From NCBI GenBank assembly GCA_003150175.1, contig QAKZ01000043.1, positions 1 through 35,086 on the forward strand: a DNA stretch of 35,086 nt, read 5' to 3'. Below are positions 16,898-25,821 of this stretch, one piece after another. The position numbers and the translations under genes were made by a program. The DNA is from Coriobacteriia bacterium. Its GTDB lineage: Bacteria; Actinomycetota; Coriobacteriia; Coriobacteriales; Atopobiaceae. Numbering within the stretch: the stretch's first letter is position 1; every line of letters begins with the position of its first letter. Below the pieces are notes generated by a model that saw only the letters and a program-made list of their open reading frames with translations, ran no database searches and was not told the origin of the DNA.

Positions 16898-17112
16898 TGA
16901 AGTACAAGGACATCAAGGAGCTCAGCGACGAGGAGCTCGCAAAGAAGGTCGAGGAGGGCCGCGCAGAGCTCTTCAACCTTCGTTTCCAGATGGCCACGAG
17001 CCAGCTTGACAACACCGCTCGCGTGAAGAACGTCAAGAAGGACATCGCCCGCTGCCTCACCGAGCAGCGCGCCCGTCAGATCGCAGCGGAGAAGTCCGCT
17101 GTCGAGCAGTAG
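16897..17112 (+). CDS. rpmC: 50S ribosomal protein L29
   Basis: Small alpha-helical protein at the tunnel exit beside L23. The 71 residues include ELSDEELAKKVEEGRAELFNLRFQMA and the family motif QLDNTARVKNVKKDIAR. Its ATG overlaps the rplP stop by one base. rpsQ begins 20 bases downstream after an AGGAGAGG site. Confidence 0.97.
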   Translation: MKYKDIKELSDEELAKKVEEGRAELFNLRFQMATSQLDNTARVKNVKKDIARCLTEQRARQIAAEKSAVEQ

Positions 17113-17131
17113 ATTGCAGGAGAGGTAAGAC

Positions 17132-17398
17132 ATGGCAGAGACCGAAAACAGGAACGCGCGCAAGGTTCGCACCGGTGTCGTCGTCTCCATCTCCGGCAAC
17201 AAGTCCGTGACGGTGAAGATCGACTACCGTAAGCACCACCCGAAGTACGGCAAGATGATGACCATCTCCAAGAAGCTGCACGTTCACGACGAGAACAACG
17301 AGTGCGGCCTCGGTGACAAGGTCACCGTCATGGAGACCCGCCCGCTGTCCAAGACCAAGCGTTGGCGTCTCCTCGAGATCGTCGAGCGCGCTAAGTAA
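17132..17398 (+). CDS. rpsQ: 30S ribosomal protein S17
   Basis: Primary 16S-binding protein with an OB fold. The 88-residue product has the typical KVRTGVVVSISGNKSVTVKI, KYGKMMTISKKLHVHDENN and GDKVTVMETRPLSKTKRWRL segments, plus a short acidic-basic N-terminus. An 84-base gap with a small hairpin separates it from rplN. Confidence 0.98.
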   Translation: MAETENRNARKVRTGVVVSISGNKSVTVKIDYRKHHPKYGKMMTISKKLHVHDENNECGLGDKVTVMETRPLSKTKRWRLLEIVERAK

Positions 17399-17425
17399 GC
17401 TTTTTTGCAAACCCCGTCTTCCCAT

Positions 17426-17448
17426 GTGCGCCGCACGTGTGGGCGCAC
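17426..17448 (+). other. Short hairpin between rpsQ and rplN
   Basis: GTGCGCC (17426-17432) pairs with GGCGCAC (17442-17448) around a nine-base loop. The gap also has a T-run right after the rpsQ stop (17401-17406), but this comes before the stem, so it is not an intrinsic terminator. It marks the S10-spc junction seen in other bacteria; no promoter is obvious. Confidence 0.35.
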
Positions 17449-17482
17449 CTCTGGGAGGGCATAGGTTCGGAGGAACACCAAC

Positions 17483-17851
17483 ATGATTCAGATGGAGACC
17501 ATGCTCGCCGTCGCCGACAACTCCGGCGCCAAGCGAGTCAAGTGCATCAAGGTCCTTGGTGGCTCCAAGCGTCGTTACGCCGGCCTTGCCGACGTCATCA
17601 TCGGCGCTGTCCAGGAGGCCACCCCGGGTGGCTCGGTGAAGAAGGGCGACATCGTTCGCTGCGTCATCGTGCGCACCAAGAAGGAGAACCGTCGCAAGGA
17701 CGGCAGCTACATCAAGTTCGACCAGAACGCCTGCGTCCTGGTCAACAAGGACGGCGAGCCCAAGGGCACCCGCATCTTCGGGCCCGTCGCTCGTGAGCTG
17801 CGCGATCACAAGTACATGAAGATCGTCTCGCTCGCGCCTGAGACGCTCTAA
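17483..17851 (+). CDS. rplN: 50S ribosomal protein L14
   Basis: Conserved 23S-binding protein at the subunit interface, first gene of the classical spc operon. The 122 residues begin [17 protein letters not shown] and include [19 protein letters not shown] and the C-terminal [27 protein letters not shown] at 17470-17474 precedes the ATG. Confidence 0.98.
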   Translation: MIQMETMLAVADNSGAKRVKCIKVLGGSKRRYAGLADVIIGAVQEATPGGSVKKGDIVRCVIVRTKKENRRKDGSYIKFDQNACVLVNKDGEPKGTRIFGPVARELRDHKYMKIVSLAPETL

Positions 17852-17864
17852 GGAGGTAATAAGC

Positions 17865-18191
17865 GTGGCAAAGATGTCTGTAAAGAAGGACGACCTCGTC
17901 GAGGTCATCTCCGGTAAGGACAAGGGCACCCAGGCCAAGGTCCTGCGCGCCTACCCCTCCGAGGGCAAGGTCAAGGTCGAGGGCGTCGCTGTGGCCAAGA
18001 AGGCCCAGAAGCCGACCGCGGCCAACCAGCAGGGCGGCTTCGTCGAGAAGGAGGCCAAGATCGACGCCTCCAACGTGATGCTCGTCTGCCCCAAGTGCGG
18101 CAAGGCGACCCGCGTCGGCCACAAGCAGGGCGAGATTGACGGCCACAAGACCGCCATCCGCGTCTGCAAGAAGTGCGGCGCTGAGTTCTAA
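17865..18191 (+). CDS. rplX: 50S ribosomal protein L24 with C-terminal CxxC ribbon
   Basis: Assembly initiator that binds the 5' region of 23S rRNA. The 108-residue protein has the KOW motif VKKDDLVEVISGKDKGTQAK at the start. The C-terminal part carries two CxxC pairs (CPKCGKATRVGHK and CKKCGAEF) that can form a zinc ribbon, as in many Actinobacteria. The start is GTG with AAGGAGG at 17851-17857. A long structured gap follows before rplE. Confidence 0.97.
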   Translation: MAKMSVKKDDLVEVISGKDKGTQAKVLRAYPSEGKVKVEGVAVAKKAQKPTAANQQGGFVEKEAKIDASNVMLVCPKCGKATRVGHKQGEIDGHKTAIRVCKKCGAEF

Positions 18192-18214
18192 GATCTGCTG
18201 ACGGATCTGACCGG

Positions 18215-18295
18215 GAGCCCCCGGTTTCCCTTCGAAGGCTGCGCGCTCGTTGCGCGCTTGGGTGTCTTCTGGGGGAAACCGGGGGTTCCTTCTGT
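18215..18295 (+). terminator. Large hairpin after rplX (possible terminator or processing site)
   Basis: A 16-pair stem (18215-18230 with 18273-18288, one G-T pair) brings together CCCCCGGTTTCCC and GGGAAACCGGGGG. An inner stem, GCGCGC (18241-18246) with GCGCGC (18252-18257), fills the loop. The tail, TTCCTTCTGTT, is T-rich but interrupted. It may partly stop transcription after rplX, or protect or process the RNA. Termination strength cannot be judged by eye. Confidence 0.55.
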
Positions 18296-18567
18296 TATCG
18301 GAGGCAGTTACAACCATCGACCAGCACTTCTTGACGGCGGCGGGCTTGGGTGTCGCCGGCACGTGGGGGAGTTGTGCAGGAAGGGTGACGGGGTATTTGA
18401 GGTAACGGTTCTGTGGAGATTGGCGTAAGATAGACAATCGCGTCTGTAGACGGGATCTTTCTGTCTCGGACGCAGGCATCTATACGGCTCCGGAGGCGCG
18501 CCACGCCGAAGGAGGTCCGAGGCTCAAACGCCCCGGGCTTAAAACCCCATGATCTAAGGAGTGAACA
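18296..18567 (+). promoter_or_regulatory. Long leader upstream of rplE
   Basis: After the large hairpin about 270 bases remain before rplE with no gene; the whole rplX-rplE gap is 376 bases. I see CTCGGAC (18465-18471) able to pair with GTCCGAG (18515-18521), enclosing a further GC-rich stem, and a lone -10-like TAAGAT at 18426-18431 without a good -35 box. In E. coli, S8 represses the spc operon by binding the mRNA at the start of rplE. A comparable role here would be inference from position only. Confidence 0.4.
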
Positions 18568-19128
18568 ATGGCAGACGAGAAGTACACCCCCCGTCTCAAG
18601 GAGCACTACGTCAACACCGTCCGTGACGAGCTCCAGAAGCAGTTCAACTACAAGAACGTCATGATGATCCCGAAGATCGAGAAGATCGTCGTGAACATGG
18701 GCGTCGGCGAGGCCGCTACCGACTCCAAGGCCATCGACGGCGCCGTCGCCGACCTGCGCGCCATCACCGGCCAGCAGCCGCTCGTCACCCGCGCCCGCAA
18801 GTCCATCGCTACCTTCAAGCTCCGTGAGGGCATGCCCATCGGCGCCAAGGTCACCTTGCGCGGCGACCGCATGTGGGAGTTCCTCGATCGCCTGATCTGC
18901 ATCGCCATCCCGCGCATCCGCGACTTCCGCGGTATCTCCCCGAAGTCCTTCGACGGCCGCGGCAACTTCTCGATGGGCGTCACCGAACAGCTCATCTTCC
19001 CGGAGATCGACTTCGACAAGGTCGACCGCACCCGTGGTATGGACATCACCATCGTGACCACCGCCCAGACCGACGAGGAGGGCAAGGCGCTTCTCGACGC
19101 CTTCAACTTCCCGTTCAAGAGGGCGTAG
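18568..19128 (+). CDS. rplE: 50S ribosomal protein L5
   Basis: Binds 5S rRNA in the central protuberance. The 186-residue protein has [55 protein letters not shown] and the C-terminal [19 protein letters not shown], all typical. AAGGAG at 18556-18561 precedes ATG 18568. It heads a new transcription segment if the preceding hairpin terminates. Confidence 0.98.
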   Translation: MADEKYTPRLKEHYVNTVRDELQKQFNYKNVMMIPKIEKIVVNMGVGEAATDSKAIDGAVADLRAITGQQPLVTRARKSIATFKLREGMPIGAKVTLRGDRMWEFLDRLICIAIPRIRDFRGISPKSFDGRGNFSMGVTEQLIFPEIDFDKVDRTRGMDITIVTTAQTDEEGKALLDAFNFPFKRA

Positions 19129-19189
19129 TCAATATATTTGCAGCAGGGGAGCGCGTGCGTTCCCCCAAGGATTCTCTGAAGGAGGATTT

Positions 19190-19375
19190 GTGGCTAAGAC
19201 ATCGATGATCGTCAAGGCGTCGCGCGAGCCGAAGTACTCGACCCGCAAGCAGAACCGTTGCCAGCGCTGTGGGCGTCCCCACTCCGTGTATCGCAAGTTC
19301 GGCCTCTGCCGTCTGTGCTTCCGCGAGCTTGCGAGCAAGGGCGAGCTTCCTGGCGTCCGCAAGGCGAGCTGGTAG
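19190..19375 (+). CDS. rpsN: 30S ribosomal protein S14, zinc-binding type
   Basis: Short 61-residue S14 with Cys24, Cys27, Cys40 and Cys43 forming a zinc knuckle (CQRCG and CRLCF). It binds the 16S head late in assembly. Actinobacteria often carry both this type and a longer zinc-free S14 used under zinc limitation; only the zinc type is here. The start is GTG at 19190, with AAGGAGG at 19179-19185. A 93-base gap with a small CACCCG/CGGGTG hairpin (19403-19417) separates it from rpsH. Confidence 0.97.
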   Translation: MAKTSMIVKASREPKYSTRKQNRCQRCGRPHSVYRKFGLCRLCFRELASKGELPGVRKASW

Positions 19376-19468
19376 GACGCAAAGGGCTCTGGCGCCCAGG
19401 CGCACCCGCTACGGGTGGGGGCGAACCGAGCGCACAGGTTCATCATTGACAAAGGAGAAAAGGATCCA

Positions 19469-19867
19469 ATGAAGATTACCGATCCCGTTTCTGACATGCT
19501 GACGCGCATCCGCAACGCGAACTCGGCAAACAAGGCCGAGGTCTCCATGCCTTCCACGAAGGTCCTGGTCGCCATCGCGGGCGTCATGCTTGCCGAGGGT
19601 TACATCGCGGGCTTTGATGTCGAGGACACCAAGCCCCAGAAGACCCTTCACATCACCCTTAAGTACGGTGCCCGTCACGCCAAGGTTATCCGCGGCATCA
19701 AGCGCGTGTCCAAGCCGGGCCTGCGCATCTACTCCACCGCCGACAAGCTCCCGCGCGTCCTCGGTGGCCTCGGCACCGCCATCATCTCTACTTCCCGCGG
19801 CATGATGTGCGACCGCGATGCCCGCAAGGCCGGCATCGGCGGCGAGGTCATCGCCTACATCTGGTAA
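19469..19867 (+). CDS. rpsH: 30S ribosomal protein S8
   Basis: Binds helix 21 of 16S rRNA, and in enterobacteria also the spc mRNA as an autogenous repressor. The 132 residues start [18 protein letters not shown] and end with the signature [19 protein letters not shown], as expected. The ATG at 19469 follows AAAGGAG at 19451-19457. The longer frame upstream adds non-family residues and was not used. Confidence 0.98.
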   Translation: MKITDPVSDMLTRIRNANSANKAEVSMPSTKVLVAIAGVMLAEGYIAGFDVEDTKPQKTLHITLKYGARHAKVIRGIKRVSKPGLRIYSTADKLPRVLGGLGTAIISTSRGMMCDRDARKAGIGGEVIAYIW

Positions 19868-19895
19868 ATCTCGACAGGAATGGAAGGAGACTAAC

Positions 19896-20432
19896 GTGTC
19901 TCGTATTGGTAAGAAGCCTGTCCTGGTTCCCGCCGGAGTCACTGTGACAGTCGACAACACCACCGTTACGGTCAAGGGCCCCAAGGGCGAGCTGACCCGT
20001 ACGTTCTCTGAGCTCATCTCCATCAAGGAGGAGGGCGAGGAGCTCCTCGTCGTCCGCAACGACGACACCACCGACTCCAACGCGCAGCAGGGTCTCACCC
20101 GCACCCTTCTCCACAACATGGTCGTCGGCGTCTCCGAGGGCTTCGAGAAGAAGCTCGAGCTCACCGGCGTCGGCTACCGCGCCACGCTCAAGGGCAAGGA
20201 CCTCGACCTCTCCCTCGGCTATTCTCACCCGGTCATCTACCCGGCCCCCGAGAACATCAGCTTCCTCGTGCCCGACAACACCCACATTACCGTTCAGGGC
20301 ATCTCCAAGGAGCAGGTCGGCCAGGTTGCCGCCGAGATCCGCATGAAGCGTCCGCCCGAGCCGTACAAGGGCAAGGGTATCCACTACGAGGGCGAGCACA
20401 TCCGCCGCAAGCTCGGCAAGGCCGCTAAGTAG
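19896..20432 (+). CDS. rplF: 50S ribosomal protein L6
   Basis: Two-domain protein near the GTPase centre. The 178-residue product begins SRIGKKPVLVPAGVTV after a GTG start, with GGAAGGAGA at 19882-19890 as the ribosome site. It includes VGVSEGFEKKLELTGVGYRA and the C-terminal RRPPEPYKGKGIHY-type segment KRPPEPYKGKGIHYEGE. An open frame that extends further upstream overlaps rpsH and is not used. Confidence 0.98.
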   Translation: MSRIGKKPVLVPAGVTVTVDNTTVTVKGPKGELTRTFSELISIKEEGEELLVVRNDDTTDSNAQQGLTRTLLHNMVVGVSEGFEKKLELTGVGYRATLKGKDLDLSLGYSHPVIYPAPENISFLVPDNTHITVQGISKEQVGQVAAEIRMKRPPEPYKGKGIHYEGEHIRRKLGKAAK

Positions 20433-20451
20433 TAACGCTTAACCCAAAAGC

Positions 20452-20473
20452 CCATCACCCTGTCAGGTGATGG
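20452..20473 (+). other. Hairpin between rplF and rplR
   Basis: CCATCACC (20452-20459) pairs perfectly with GGTGATGG (20466-20473) around a six-base loop, ending 18 bases before rplR. There is no T-run, so it is not a terminator. It may shape translation of rplR or RNA stability. Confidence 0.4.
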
Positions 20474-20491
20474 CATGTCTAAGGAGAAGGA

Positions 20492-20860
20492 ATGAACAAG
20501 TTCCAGGCCAAGCAGGCCGGTCTCGCGCGCCGCAAGCGCCGCGTCCGCGCCAAGGTCTCCGGTACCGCCGAGCGTCCGCGCCTCGCCGTGCACCGCACCA
20601 ACGCACACATCTACGCCCAGGTCATCGACGACGTCGCCGGCAGGACCCTCTGCGCCGCCTCGACCCTCGACCCCGAGTTCCGCGCCACCGGCAAGGTCGG
20701 CTCCAACAAGGAGGCCGCCGAGTTCGTGGGCGAGCTCATCGCCAAGCGCGCCCTCGAGAAGGGCGTCACCGAGGTCACGTTCGACCGTGGCGGCCGCATC
20801 TATCACGGCCGCGTCAAGGCTCTCGCAGACGGTGCCCGCAACGCGGGCCTGAAGTTCTAG
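20492..20860 (+). CDS. rplR: 50S ribosomal protein L18
   Basis: 5S rRNA-binding protein of the central protuberance. The 122 residues show [35 protein letters not shown] and the C-terminal [38 protein letters not shown] lies directly before ATG 20492. rpsE follows after nine bases with AGGAGG between. Confidence 0.98.
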   Translation: MNKFQAKQAGLARRKRRVRAKVSGTAERPRLAVHRTNAHIYAQVIDDVAGRTLCAASTLDPEFRATGKVGSNKEAAEFVGELIAKRALEKGVTEVTFDRGGRIYHGRVKALADGARNAGLKF

Positions 20861-20869
20861 GAGGATTCA

Positions 20870-21391
20870 ATGGCACGAGATCGTAAGCGCCAGCAGGATA
20901 CGGATCTTCAGGAGCGCGTCGTCTTCATCCACCGCGTTTCGAAGACCGTCAAGGGCGGCCGTCGTATGTCTCTGCTCGCGCTCGTCGTCGTCGGCGACGG
21001 CAAGGGCAACGTGGGCCTCGGCCTCGGCAAGTCCGCCGAGGTGCCCCTGGCTATTTCCAAGGCCGTCGAGGACGCAAAGAAGAACATGTTCCACGTCGAG
21101 GTCACCGAGGCCGGCTCCGTGCCGCACGCCGTCGAGGGCCACTACGGCGCGGGCCGCGTCCTCATCAAGCCGGCTATCGAGGGTACCGGTGTCATCGCCG
21201 GCGGCCCTGTCCGCCCGCTCTTCGAGCTTGCCGGCATCACCAACGTCCTCTCCAAGTCGCTCGGCACCAACAACGCCCTGAACATGATCAAGGCTGCTGC
21301 CGAGGGTCTGAAGGAGCTCTCTACCCCCGAGCAGACCGCTGAGCGTCGCGGCCTGACCGTGGGCGAGATGTTCGTCGGTAAGGAGAACTAA
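20870..21391 (+). CDS. rpsE: 30S ribosomal protein S5
   Basis: Fidelity protein at the mRNA entrance; its changes cause spectinomycin resistance in other species. The 173 residues have the loop [40 protein letters not shown], and [21 protein letters not shown] in the C-terminal domain. AGGAGG at 20859-20864 overlaps the end of rplR. rpmD begins two bases after its stop. Confidence 0.98.
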   Translation: MARDRKRQQDTDLQERVVFIHRVSKTVKGGRRMSLLALVVVGDGKGNVGLGLGKSAEVPLAISKAVEDAKKNMFHVEVTEAGSVPHAVEGHYGAGRVLIKPAIEGTGVIAGGPVRPLFELAGITNVLSKSLGTNNALNMIKAAAEGLKELSTPEQTAERRGLTVGEMFVGKEN

Positions 21392-21393
21392 AG

Positions 21394-21579
21394 ATGGCTC
21401 AGTCCCTCAAGATCACCCTGGTCCGCTCCGCCCAGTGCGGCGTCAAGAAGGACCAGACCGCAACCGCCAAGGCCCTCGGCCTCCGCAAGATCGGCGATTC
21501 CGTCGAGCAGCCGGACAACCCGGGCATCCGCGGCATGATCTTCAAGATCAAGCACCTCGTCAACGTGGAAGAGAACTAG
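21394..21579 (+). CDS. rpmD: 50S ribosomal protein L30
   Basis: Small 61-residue protein with the typical [20 protein letters not shown] and [20 protein letters not shown] sequences. It is absent from some bacteria and present here in the usual rpsE-rpmD-rplO position. Its ribosome site GGTAAGGAG lies in the end of rpsE. Confidence 0.97.
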   Translation: MAQSLKITLVRSAQCGVKKDQTATAKALGLRKIGDSVEQPDNPGIRGMIFKIKHLVNVEEN

Positions 21580-21589
21580 GAGTCAACCA

Positions 21590-22039
21590 ATGCAGCTCAA
21601 CGATCTGCGCCCCGCGGAGGGCTCCCGCAAGAACCGCAAGCGCATCGGCCGCGGCAACTCGTCCGGCCACGGCACCACTGCGGGTCGCGGCACCAAGGGC
21701 CAGCTTTCCCGCTCCGGCGGCGGCAAGGGCAAGGGCTTCGAGGGCGGCCAGCAGCCGCTCGCCATGCGCCTGCCTAAGCTCCCCGGCTTCACCAACCACT
21801 GCCGCGTCGAGTACGCGCCGGTGAACCTCTCTCGCCTCGAGGCCCTCTACGCCGACGGCGAGACCGTCGACGGCGCCTCCCTCGTCGAGAAGGGCGTCAT
21901 CAAGCACGACTACCAGCTCGTGAAGGTCCTCGGCGACGGCGAGCTCACCAAGAAGCTCACCGTCAAGGTCGACAAGGTCTCCGCCTCTGCCCAGGCCAAG
22001 ATTGAGGCGGCCGGAGGAAAGGTCGAGCAGGCGTGCTAA
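21590..22039 (+). CDS. rplO: 50S ribosomal protein L15
   Basis: Late-assembly 23S-binding protein. The 149 residues begin with [19 protein letters not shown] and the glycine-rich [20 protein letters not shown], then the globular domain with [15 protein letters not shown]. Its stop overlaps the secY start by seven bases, which couples SecY translation to the ribosomal protein mRNA. Confidence 0.98.
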   Translation: MQLNDLRPAEGSRKNRKRIGRGNSSGHGTTAGRGTKGQLSRSGGGKGKGFEGGQQPLAMRLPKLPGFTNHCRVEYAPVNLSRLEALYADGETVDGASLVEKGVIKHDYQLVKVLGDGELTKKLTVKVDKVSASAQAKIEAAGGKVEQAC

Positions 22040-23310
22040 AGGGAATCGCCAACGCTTTTCGCGTTCCGGAACTGAGGAATAAGCTCCTTCTTACCGTGGG
22101 AATCCTCCTGCTGTACCGCTTCGGCGCGTATCTCCCCGTTCCGGGAGTGCCGTTCCAGGACATGCTCTCGGCCTACCAGTCGGGACTCTCCTCCAACGGC
22201 GCTATGGCCGTGCTCAACCTGTTCTCAGGCGGCGCGCTTTCCCGCATGTCCGTGTTCAGCCTCGGCATCATGCCCTACATCACCGCGCAGATCATTCTGC
22301 AGCTGATGCAGGCCGTGATCCCGTCGCTCGGCGAGCTTGCAAAGGAGGGCGAGTCCGGTCAGCGCAAGATCACGCAGTACACGCGCTACCTCACGATCGG
22401 CCTCGCCCTCATCTCCTCGGTCGGCTACCTCTTCCTGTTCAAGAGCTACGGCGTGAGCTTCTCGAACATGGGGATCGCTGAGGGCCTCGAGAACTTCATC
22501 GTGGTCTTCACGATGCTTGTCGGCGCCATCGTTATCATGTGGCTCGGCGAGGTCATCACCCAGCGCGGGATCGGCAACGGTATGTCGCTCATCATCTTCG
22601 CGAACATCATGAGCGGCCTGCCCACCTCACTGATCTCCTCGGTGGCCAACAACGGCAACGTGATTCTGACCGTGGTTACCATGGTCGTCATCGTCGCCAT
22701 CATCCCCATCATCGTGTACGTGGAGCGCGGCCAGCGCCGCATCCCGATCCAGTACGCCAAGCGCGTCGTGGGTCGTCGCGTGATGGGTGGCCAGGCCACC
22801 TATCTGCCGATCAAGGTCAACACCGCCGGCGTCGTGCCGATCATCTTCGCTTCGGCGATCCTGTATCTGCCGGCCCAGCTCGCGGTGTTCTTCCCTGGCG
22901 TCGAGTGGGTCCAGGCCGTGGCGAACGCGCTGTCCGCCGGCTGGATCAACTGGATCCTCTCGGTGCTCCTGATCGTCGGCTTCGCGTACTTCTACTCCTC
23001 GATGGTGTTCAACCCCGAGGAGACCGCCGATCAGCTTCGCAAGCAGGGCGGCTTCATCCCGGGTGTCCGCCCCGGCGCCGCTACCGCCAACTACATCAAG
23101 AGCACCATCGACCACGTGACCCTGCCGGGCGCCCTCTTTATGGCCGTCCTCGCCGTCGTCCCGTCGATCATCTTCTGGTTCACCGGCAACTCGCTGATCC
23201 AGGCCTTCGGCGGCACCTCGGTCCTCATCATGGTCGGCGTCGCGATGGACACGCTCTCCTCCCTGGAGAGCCAGCTCAAGATGCACAACTACGACGGCTT
23301 CTTCAAGTAA
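22033..23310 (+). CDS. secY: Protein translocase channel subunit SecY
   Basis: Central pore of the Sec translocon in the cytoplasmic membrane. The 425-residue protein is hydrophobic throughout, consistent with ten transmembrane segments. It contains the conserved plug-region and loop motifs [53 protein letters not shown] (the ribosome/SecA-binding loop) and [12 protein letters not shown]. The start is GTG at 22033 inside the end of rplO. GGAGG at 22012-22016 is rather distant (16 bases), so coupling is likely. Confidence 0.97.
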   Translation: MLKGIANAFRVPELRNKLLLTVGILLLYRFGAYLPVPGVPFQDMLSAYQSGLSSNGAMAVLNLFSGGALSRMSVFSLGIMPYITAQIILQLMQAVIPSLGELAKEGESGQRKITQYTRYLTIGLALISSVGYLFLFKSYGVSFSNMGIAEGLENFIVVFTMLVGAIVIMWLGEVITQRGIGNGMSLIIFANIMSGLPTSLISSVANNGNVILTVVTMVVIVAIIPIIVYVERGQRRIPIQYAKRVVGRRVMGGQATYLPIKVNTAGVVPIIFASAILYLPAQLAVFFPGVEWVQAVANALSAGWINWILSVLLIVGFAYFYSSMVFNPEETADQLRKQGGFIPGVRPGAATANYIKSTIDHVTLPGALFMAVLAVVPSIIFWFTGNSLIQAFGGTSVLIMVGVAMDTLSSLESQLKMHNYDGFFK

Positions 23311-23361
23311 GCCGCCTGCGGGTTCGGGTTTTCGCCACTTAGGTTAGAAAGGTACGGCCTT

Positions 23362-23988
23362 ATGAACATCGTTCTTCTTGGCGCCCCCGGCGCCGGCAAG
23401 GGCACCCAGGGCCAGAAGCTCGTGGAGGAGTTCGGCTTCGCCCACATCTCCACCGGCGACCTGCTCCGCGCGGCCGTCAAGGCCGGCTCGGAGCTCGGCG
23501 TCCAGGCCAAGTCCTACATGGAGTCCGGCCAGCTCGTGCCCGACCAGCTCGTCATCGACCTCGTCAAGGAGCGCCTCGACTCCGATGATGCCCAGAAGGG
23601 CTTCATCCTCGACGGCTTCCCGCGCAACACCGCCCAGGCCGTCGCGCTCGACTCCGAGCTCGCCGACATGGGTCGCGACCTCGATGCCGCGCTGCTCGTC
23701 AGCGTTCCCGATGAGGCTGTCGTCGGTCGCCTCTCGTCGCGCCGCACCTGCAAGTCCTGCGGCTACACCGCCCCGGCCGGCACCGACGTGTGCCCCCGCT
23801 GCTCCGGCGAGATGTACCAGCGCGATGACGACAAGCCCGAGACGATCCAGCGTCGCCTCGACACGTATCACACCCAGACCGCCCCGCTGGTCGAGTACTA
23901 CCGGGGCCACTCCATCCTCAAGGAGGTCGACGGAGATCGTCCCGTCGACGCGGTCTACGCCGACGTCAAGGATCTCCTGGGTCTATGA
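23362..23988 (+). CDS. adk: Adenylate kinase, zinc-LID type
   Basis: Interconverts ATP, AMP and ADP. The 208 residues start with the P-loop GAPGAGKGT at 7-15, then STGDLLRAAV in the AMP-binding region and DGFPRNTAQA at 84-93. The LID domain carries four cysteines (130, 133, 144, 147), the zinc-binding form found in Gram-positive bacteria. GAAAGG precedes ATG 23362. It overlaps map by four bases (ATGA). Confidence 0.97.
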   Translation: MNIVLLGAPGAGKGTQGQKLVEEFGFAHISTGDLLRAAVKAGSELGVQAKSYMESGQLVPDQLVIDLVKERLDSDDAQKGFILDGFPRNTAQAVALDSELADMGRDLDAALLVSVPDEAVVGRLSSRRTCKSCGYTAPAGTDVCPRCSGEMYQRDDDKPETIQRRLDTYHTQTAPLVEYYRGHSILKEVDGDRPVDAVYADVKDLLGL

Positions 23989-24773
23989 TCAAGCGCAAAG
24001 ATCCTCAACAGATCGAGCAGATGAAGGCCGCCGGGGCACTGTCCAAGGCGGCCCTTCGTCTAGCTGGGACCATGGTTGTCCCCGGGGTGACCACCCTCGC
24101 GATCGACCAAGCGGTCGAGAACTACATCCGTCTTCATGGCGGCAAGCCCACCTTCAAGGGCTACGGCGGGTTCCCCGGCAGCATCTGTTCCTCGGTGAAC
24201 GAGCAGATCGTCCACGGCATCCCGTCCGAGGCCGTCGTGCTCAAGGAGGGTGACATCCTCTCCATCGACACCGGCGCTACCTACCAAGGCTGGGTGGGGG
24301 ACAACGCCTGGACCTTCTACTGCGGCGAGCCCTCCGAGGCTTCCCGCGCTCTGTGCGAGGTCACGCGCGACTGCCTGAAGGCCGGCATCGAGCAGGCCGT
24401 TCCCGGCAACCGCCTTGGCGACATCGGCGCCGCCATCCAGGAGCTCGCCGAGTCCAACGGCTTCGGCGTCGTCCGCGACTACGTCGGTCACGGCGTTGGT
24501 CGCGAGATGCACGAGGACCCCGAGGTCCGCAACTACGGCAAGCGCGGCCGCGGCGTCAAGCTCCAGCCGGGCATGGTCATCGCCATCGAGCCCATGATCA
24601 CCATGGGTTCCTACGATTGCCGCACGCTCGGCAACGGCTGGACCGTCGTCACCTGTGACGGCGGCGCGGCGGCGCACTACGAGAACACCGTCGCCATCAC
24701 CGCCGACGGCCCCGTGATCCTCACCGCCGACGACCAAGGCCCCTGGTGCCCCATGCAAGGCGGCGAGCAATAG
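23985..24773 (+). CDS. map: Methionine aminopeptidase, type I
   Basis: Removes the initiator methionine from nascent proteins. The 262-residue pita-bread protein shows all five metal ligands: Asp95, Asp106, His169, Glu202 and Glu233, with His77 in VHGIP also conserved. It starts within the adk stop codon (ATGA overlap), so the two are translationally coupled. A small C-terminal extension after ENTVAIT continues to the stop. It is followed by a very long hairpin. Confidence 0.97.
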   Translation: MIKRKDPQQIEQMKAAGALSKAALRLAGTMVVPGVTTLAIDQAVENYIRLHGGKPTFKGYGGFPGSICSSVNEQIVHGIPSEAVVLKEGDILSIDTGATYQGWVGDNAWTFYCGEPSEASRALCEVTRDCLKAGIEQAVPGNRLGDIGAAIQELAESNGFGVVRDYVGHGVGREMHEDPEVRNYGKRGRGVKLQPGMVIAIEPMITMGSYDCRTLGNGWTVVTCDGGAAAHYENTVAITADGPVILTADDQGPWCPMQGGEQ

Positions 24774-24874
24774 CCGAGAACGGTTCTGGCCGGGAGTCCC
24801 CCTGCGTGCAAGCAAAGTGCTTCTGAGCGCGCGCAGCGCGCGAGGTCACTTTGCGCACGCAAGGGGTTCTCGGC
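24773..24874. other. Long stem-loop between map and infA
   Basis: Nested arms pair over 100 bases: GCCGAGAAC (24773-24781) with GTTCTCGGC (24866-24874), CCCCTGCGTGC (24799-24809) with 24855-24866, and GCAAAGTG (24812-24819) with CACTTTGC (24847-24854). An inner GCGCGCGC/GCGCGCG stem sits at the tip. No T-run follows, so it is not a classical terminator. It overlaps the map stop codon by one base at its foot and could act on both strands. Confidence 0.6.
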
Positions 24875-24939
24875 TCACGGCGCGCCCAGCGTCCTCCAAC
24901 TCCTGCATGTGGTTCACTTGTGAAGCCTTGTCAAGCACG

Positions 24940-24968
24940 TGGACGCATCCGTGAATTTTCGATATATT
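24940..24968 (+). promoter_or_regulatory. Likely promoter for infA-rplQ
   Basis: TGGACG (24940-24945) and TATATT (24963-24968) are 17 bases apart, in the most AT-rich spot of the map-infA gap (GATATATTTATTAG). It would start transcription about 30 bases before infA and give the alpha operon its own promoter. The -35 box matches the consensus in four of six bases. Confidence 0.55.
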
Positions 24969-25003
24969 TATTAGTCGCTGTCACGGCGTAGAGAGGGATT
25001 AAC

Positions 25004-25222
25004 TTGAGCAAGCAAGACGCAATCGAACTCGAGGGCAGGGTCGTCGAGCCCCTGCCTAACGCTATGTTCAACGTGGAGCTCGAGAACGGTAAGACCATTC
25101 TCTGCACCATCTCGGGAAAGATCAGGATGAACTACATCCGAATCCTCCCGGGCGACAAGGTCGTCGTGGAGATCTCTCCCTACGACCTCACGCGCGGCCG
25201 CATCACCTACCGCTACAAGTAG
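25004..25222 (+). CDS. infA: Translation initiation factor IF-1
   Basis: OB-fold factor that occupies the A site during initiation. The 72 residues match the family ([48 protein letters not shown]). The start is TTG at 25004, giving the usual SKQDAIE beginning, with GAGAGGG at 24991-24997. Use of TTG may limit its expression relative to its neighbours. Confidence 0.97.
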   Translation: MSKQDAIELEGRVVEPLPNAMFNVELENGKTILCTISGKIRMNYIRILPGDKVVVEISPYDLTRGRITYRYK

Positions 25223-25306
25223 GCCTGCGGCACTCAGCCTGGAAATCACGCCAGCGGCTGGGCGAGTACATAGGTTCGTATCAGCACTACCGAAAGGAAT
25301 GACGTC

Positions 25307-25420
25307 ATGAAGGTACGCCCTTCGGTCAAGAAGATGTGCGACAAGTGCAAAATCATTCGTCGCCACGGCAAGGTTTACGTCATTTGCGAGAACCCGCGCC
25401 ACAAGCAGCGTCAGGGCTAA
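25307..25420 (+). CDS. rpmJ: 50S ribosomal protein L36, zinc-binding type
   Basis: A 37-residue protein with [20 protein letters not shown] and [11 protein letters not shown]. Cys11, Cys14, Cys27 and His32 form the zinc site of the C+ form. GAAAGGAATG precedes ATG 25307. It is in the normal infA-rpmJ-rpsM position. The 84 bases between infA and rpmJ contain nothing I recognise. Confidence 0.97.
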   Translation: MKVRPSVKKMCDKCKIIRRHGKVYVICENPRHKQRQG

Positions 25421-25435
25421 GGAAGGAGCACCAAG

Positions 25436-25804
25436 TTGGCCCGTATTAACGGCGTCGACCTCCCGCGCGAGAAGCGCGTCGAGATCGGACTCACCTACAT
25501 TTTCGGCATCGGCCGCACCACTGCCACCAAGATCTGCGCCGAGACCGGCGTTGATCCGTCTACCCGCGTCAAGGATCTGACCGAGGACGAGGTCACCAAG
25601 ATCCGCGATTTCATTGACGCTCACTACACGACTGAGGGCGACCTCCGTCGTGAGACCCGTCAGAACATCGCCCGCCTGATGGAGATCGGCTGCTATCGCG
25701 GCCTCCGTCACCGCAAGGGTCTCCCCGTCCGCGGCCAGCGCACGCACACCAACGCTCGTACCCGCAAGGGCAAGAAGCGTCAAATCGGCGGCAAGAAGAA
25801 GTAG
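25436..25804 (+). CDS. rpsM: 30S ribosomal protein S13
   Basis: Head protein that contacts the P-site tRNA and forms a bridge to the large subunit. The 122 residues have [31 protein letters not shown] and the C-terminal [20 protein letters not shown] with a basic tail. The start is TTG at 25436, with GGAAGGAG at 25421-25428. Confidence 0.98.
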   Translation: MARINGVDLPREKRVEIGLTYIFGIGRTTATKICAETGVDPSTRVKDLTEDEVTKIRDFIDAHYTTEGDLRRETRQNIARLMEIGCYRGLRHRKGLPVRGQRTHTNARTRKGKKRQIGGKKK

Positions 25805-25821
25805 GACAGGGGATATAGAAC

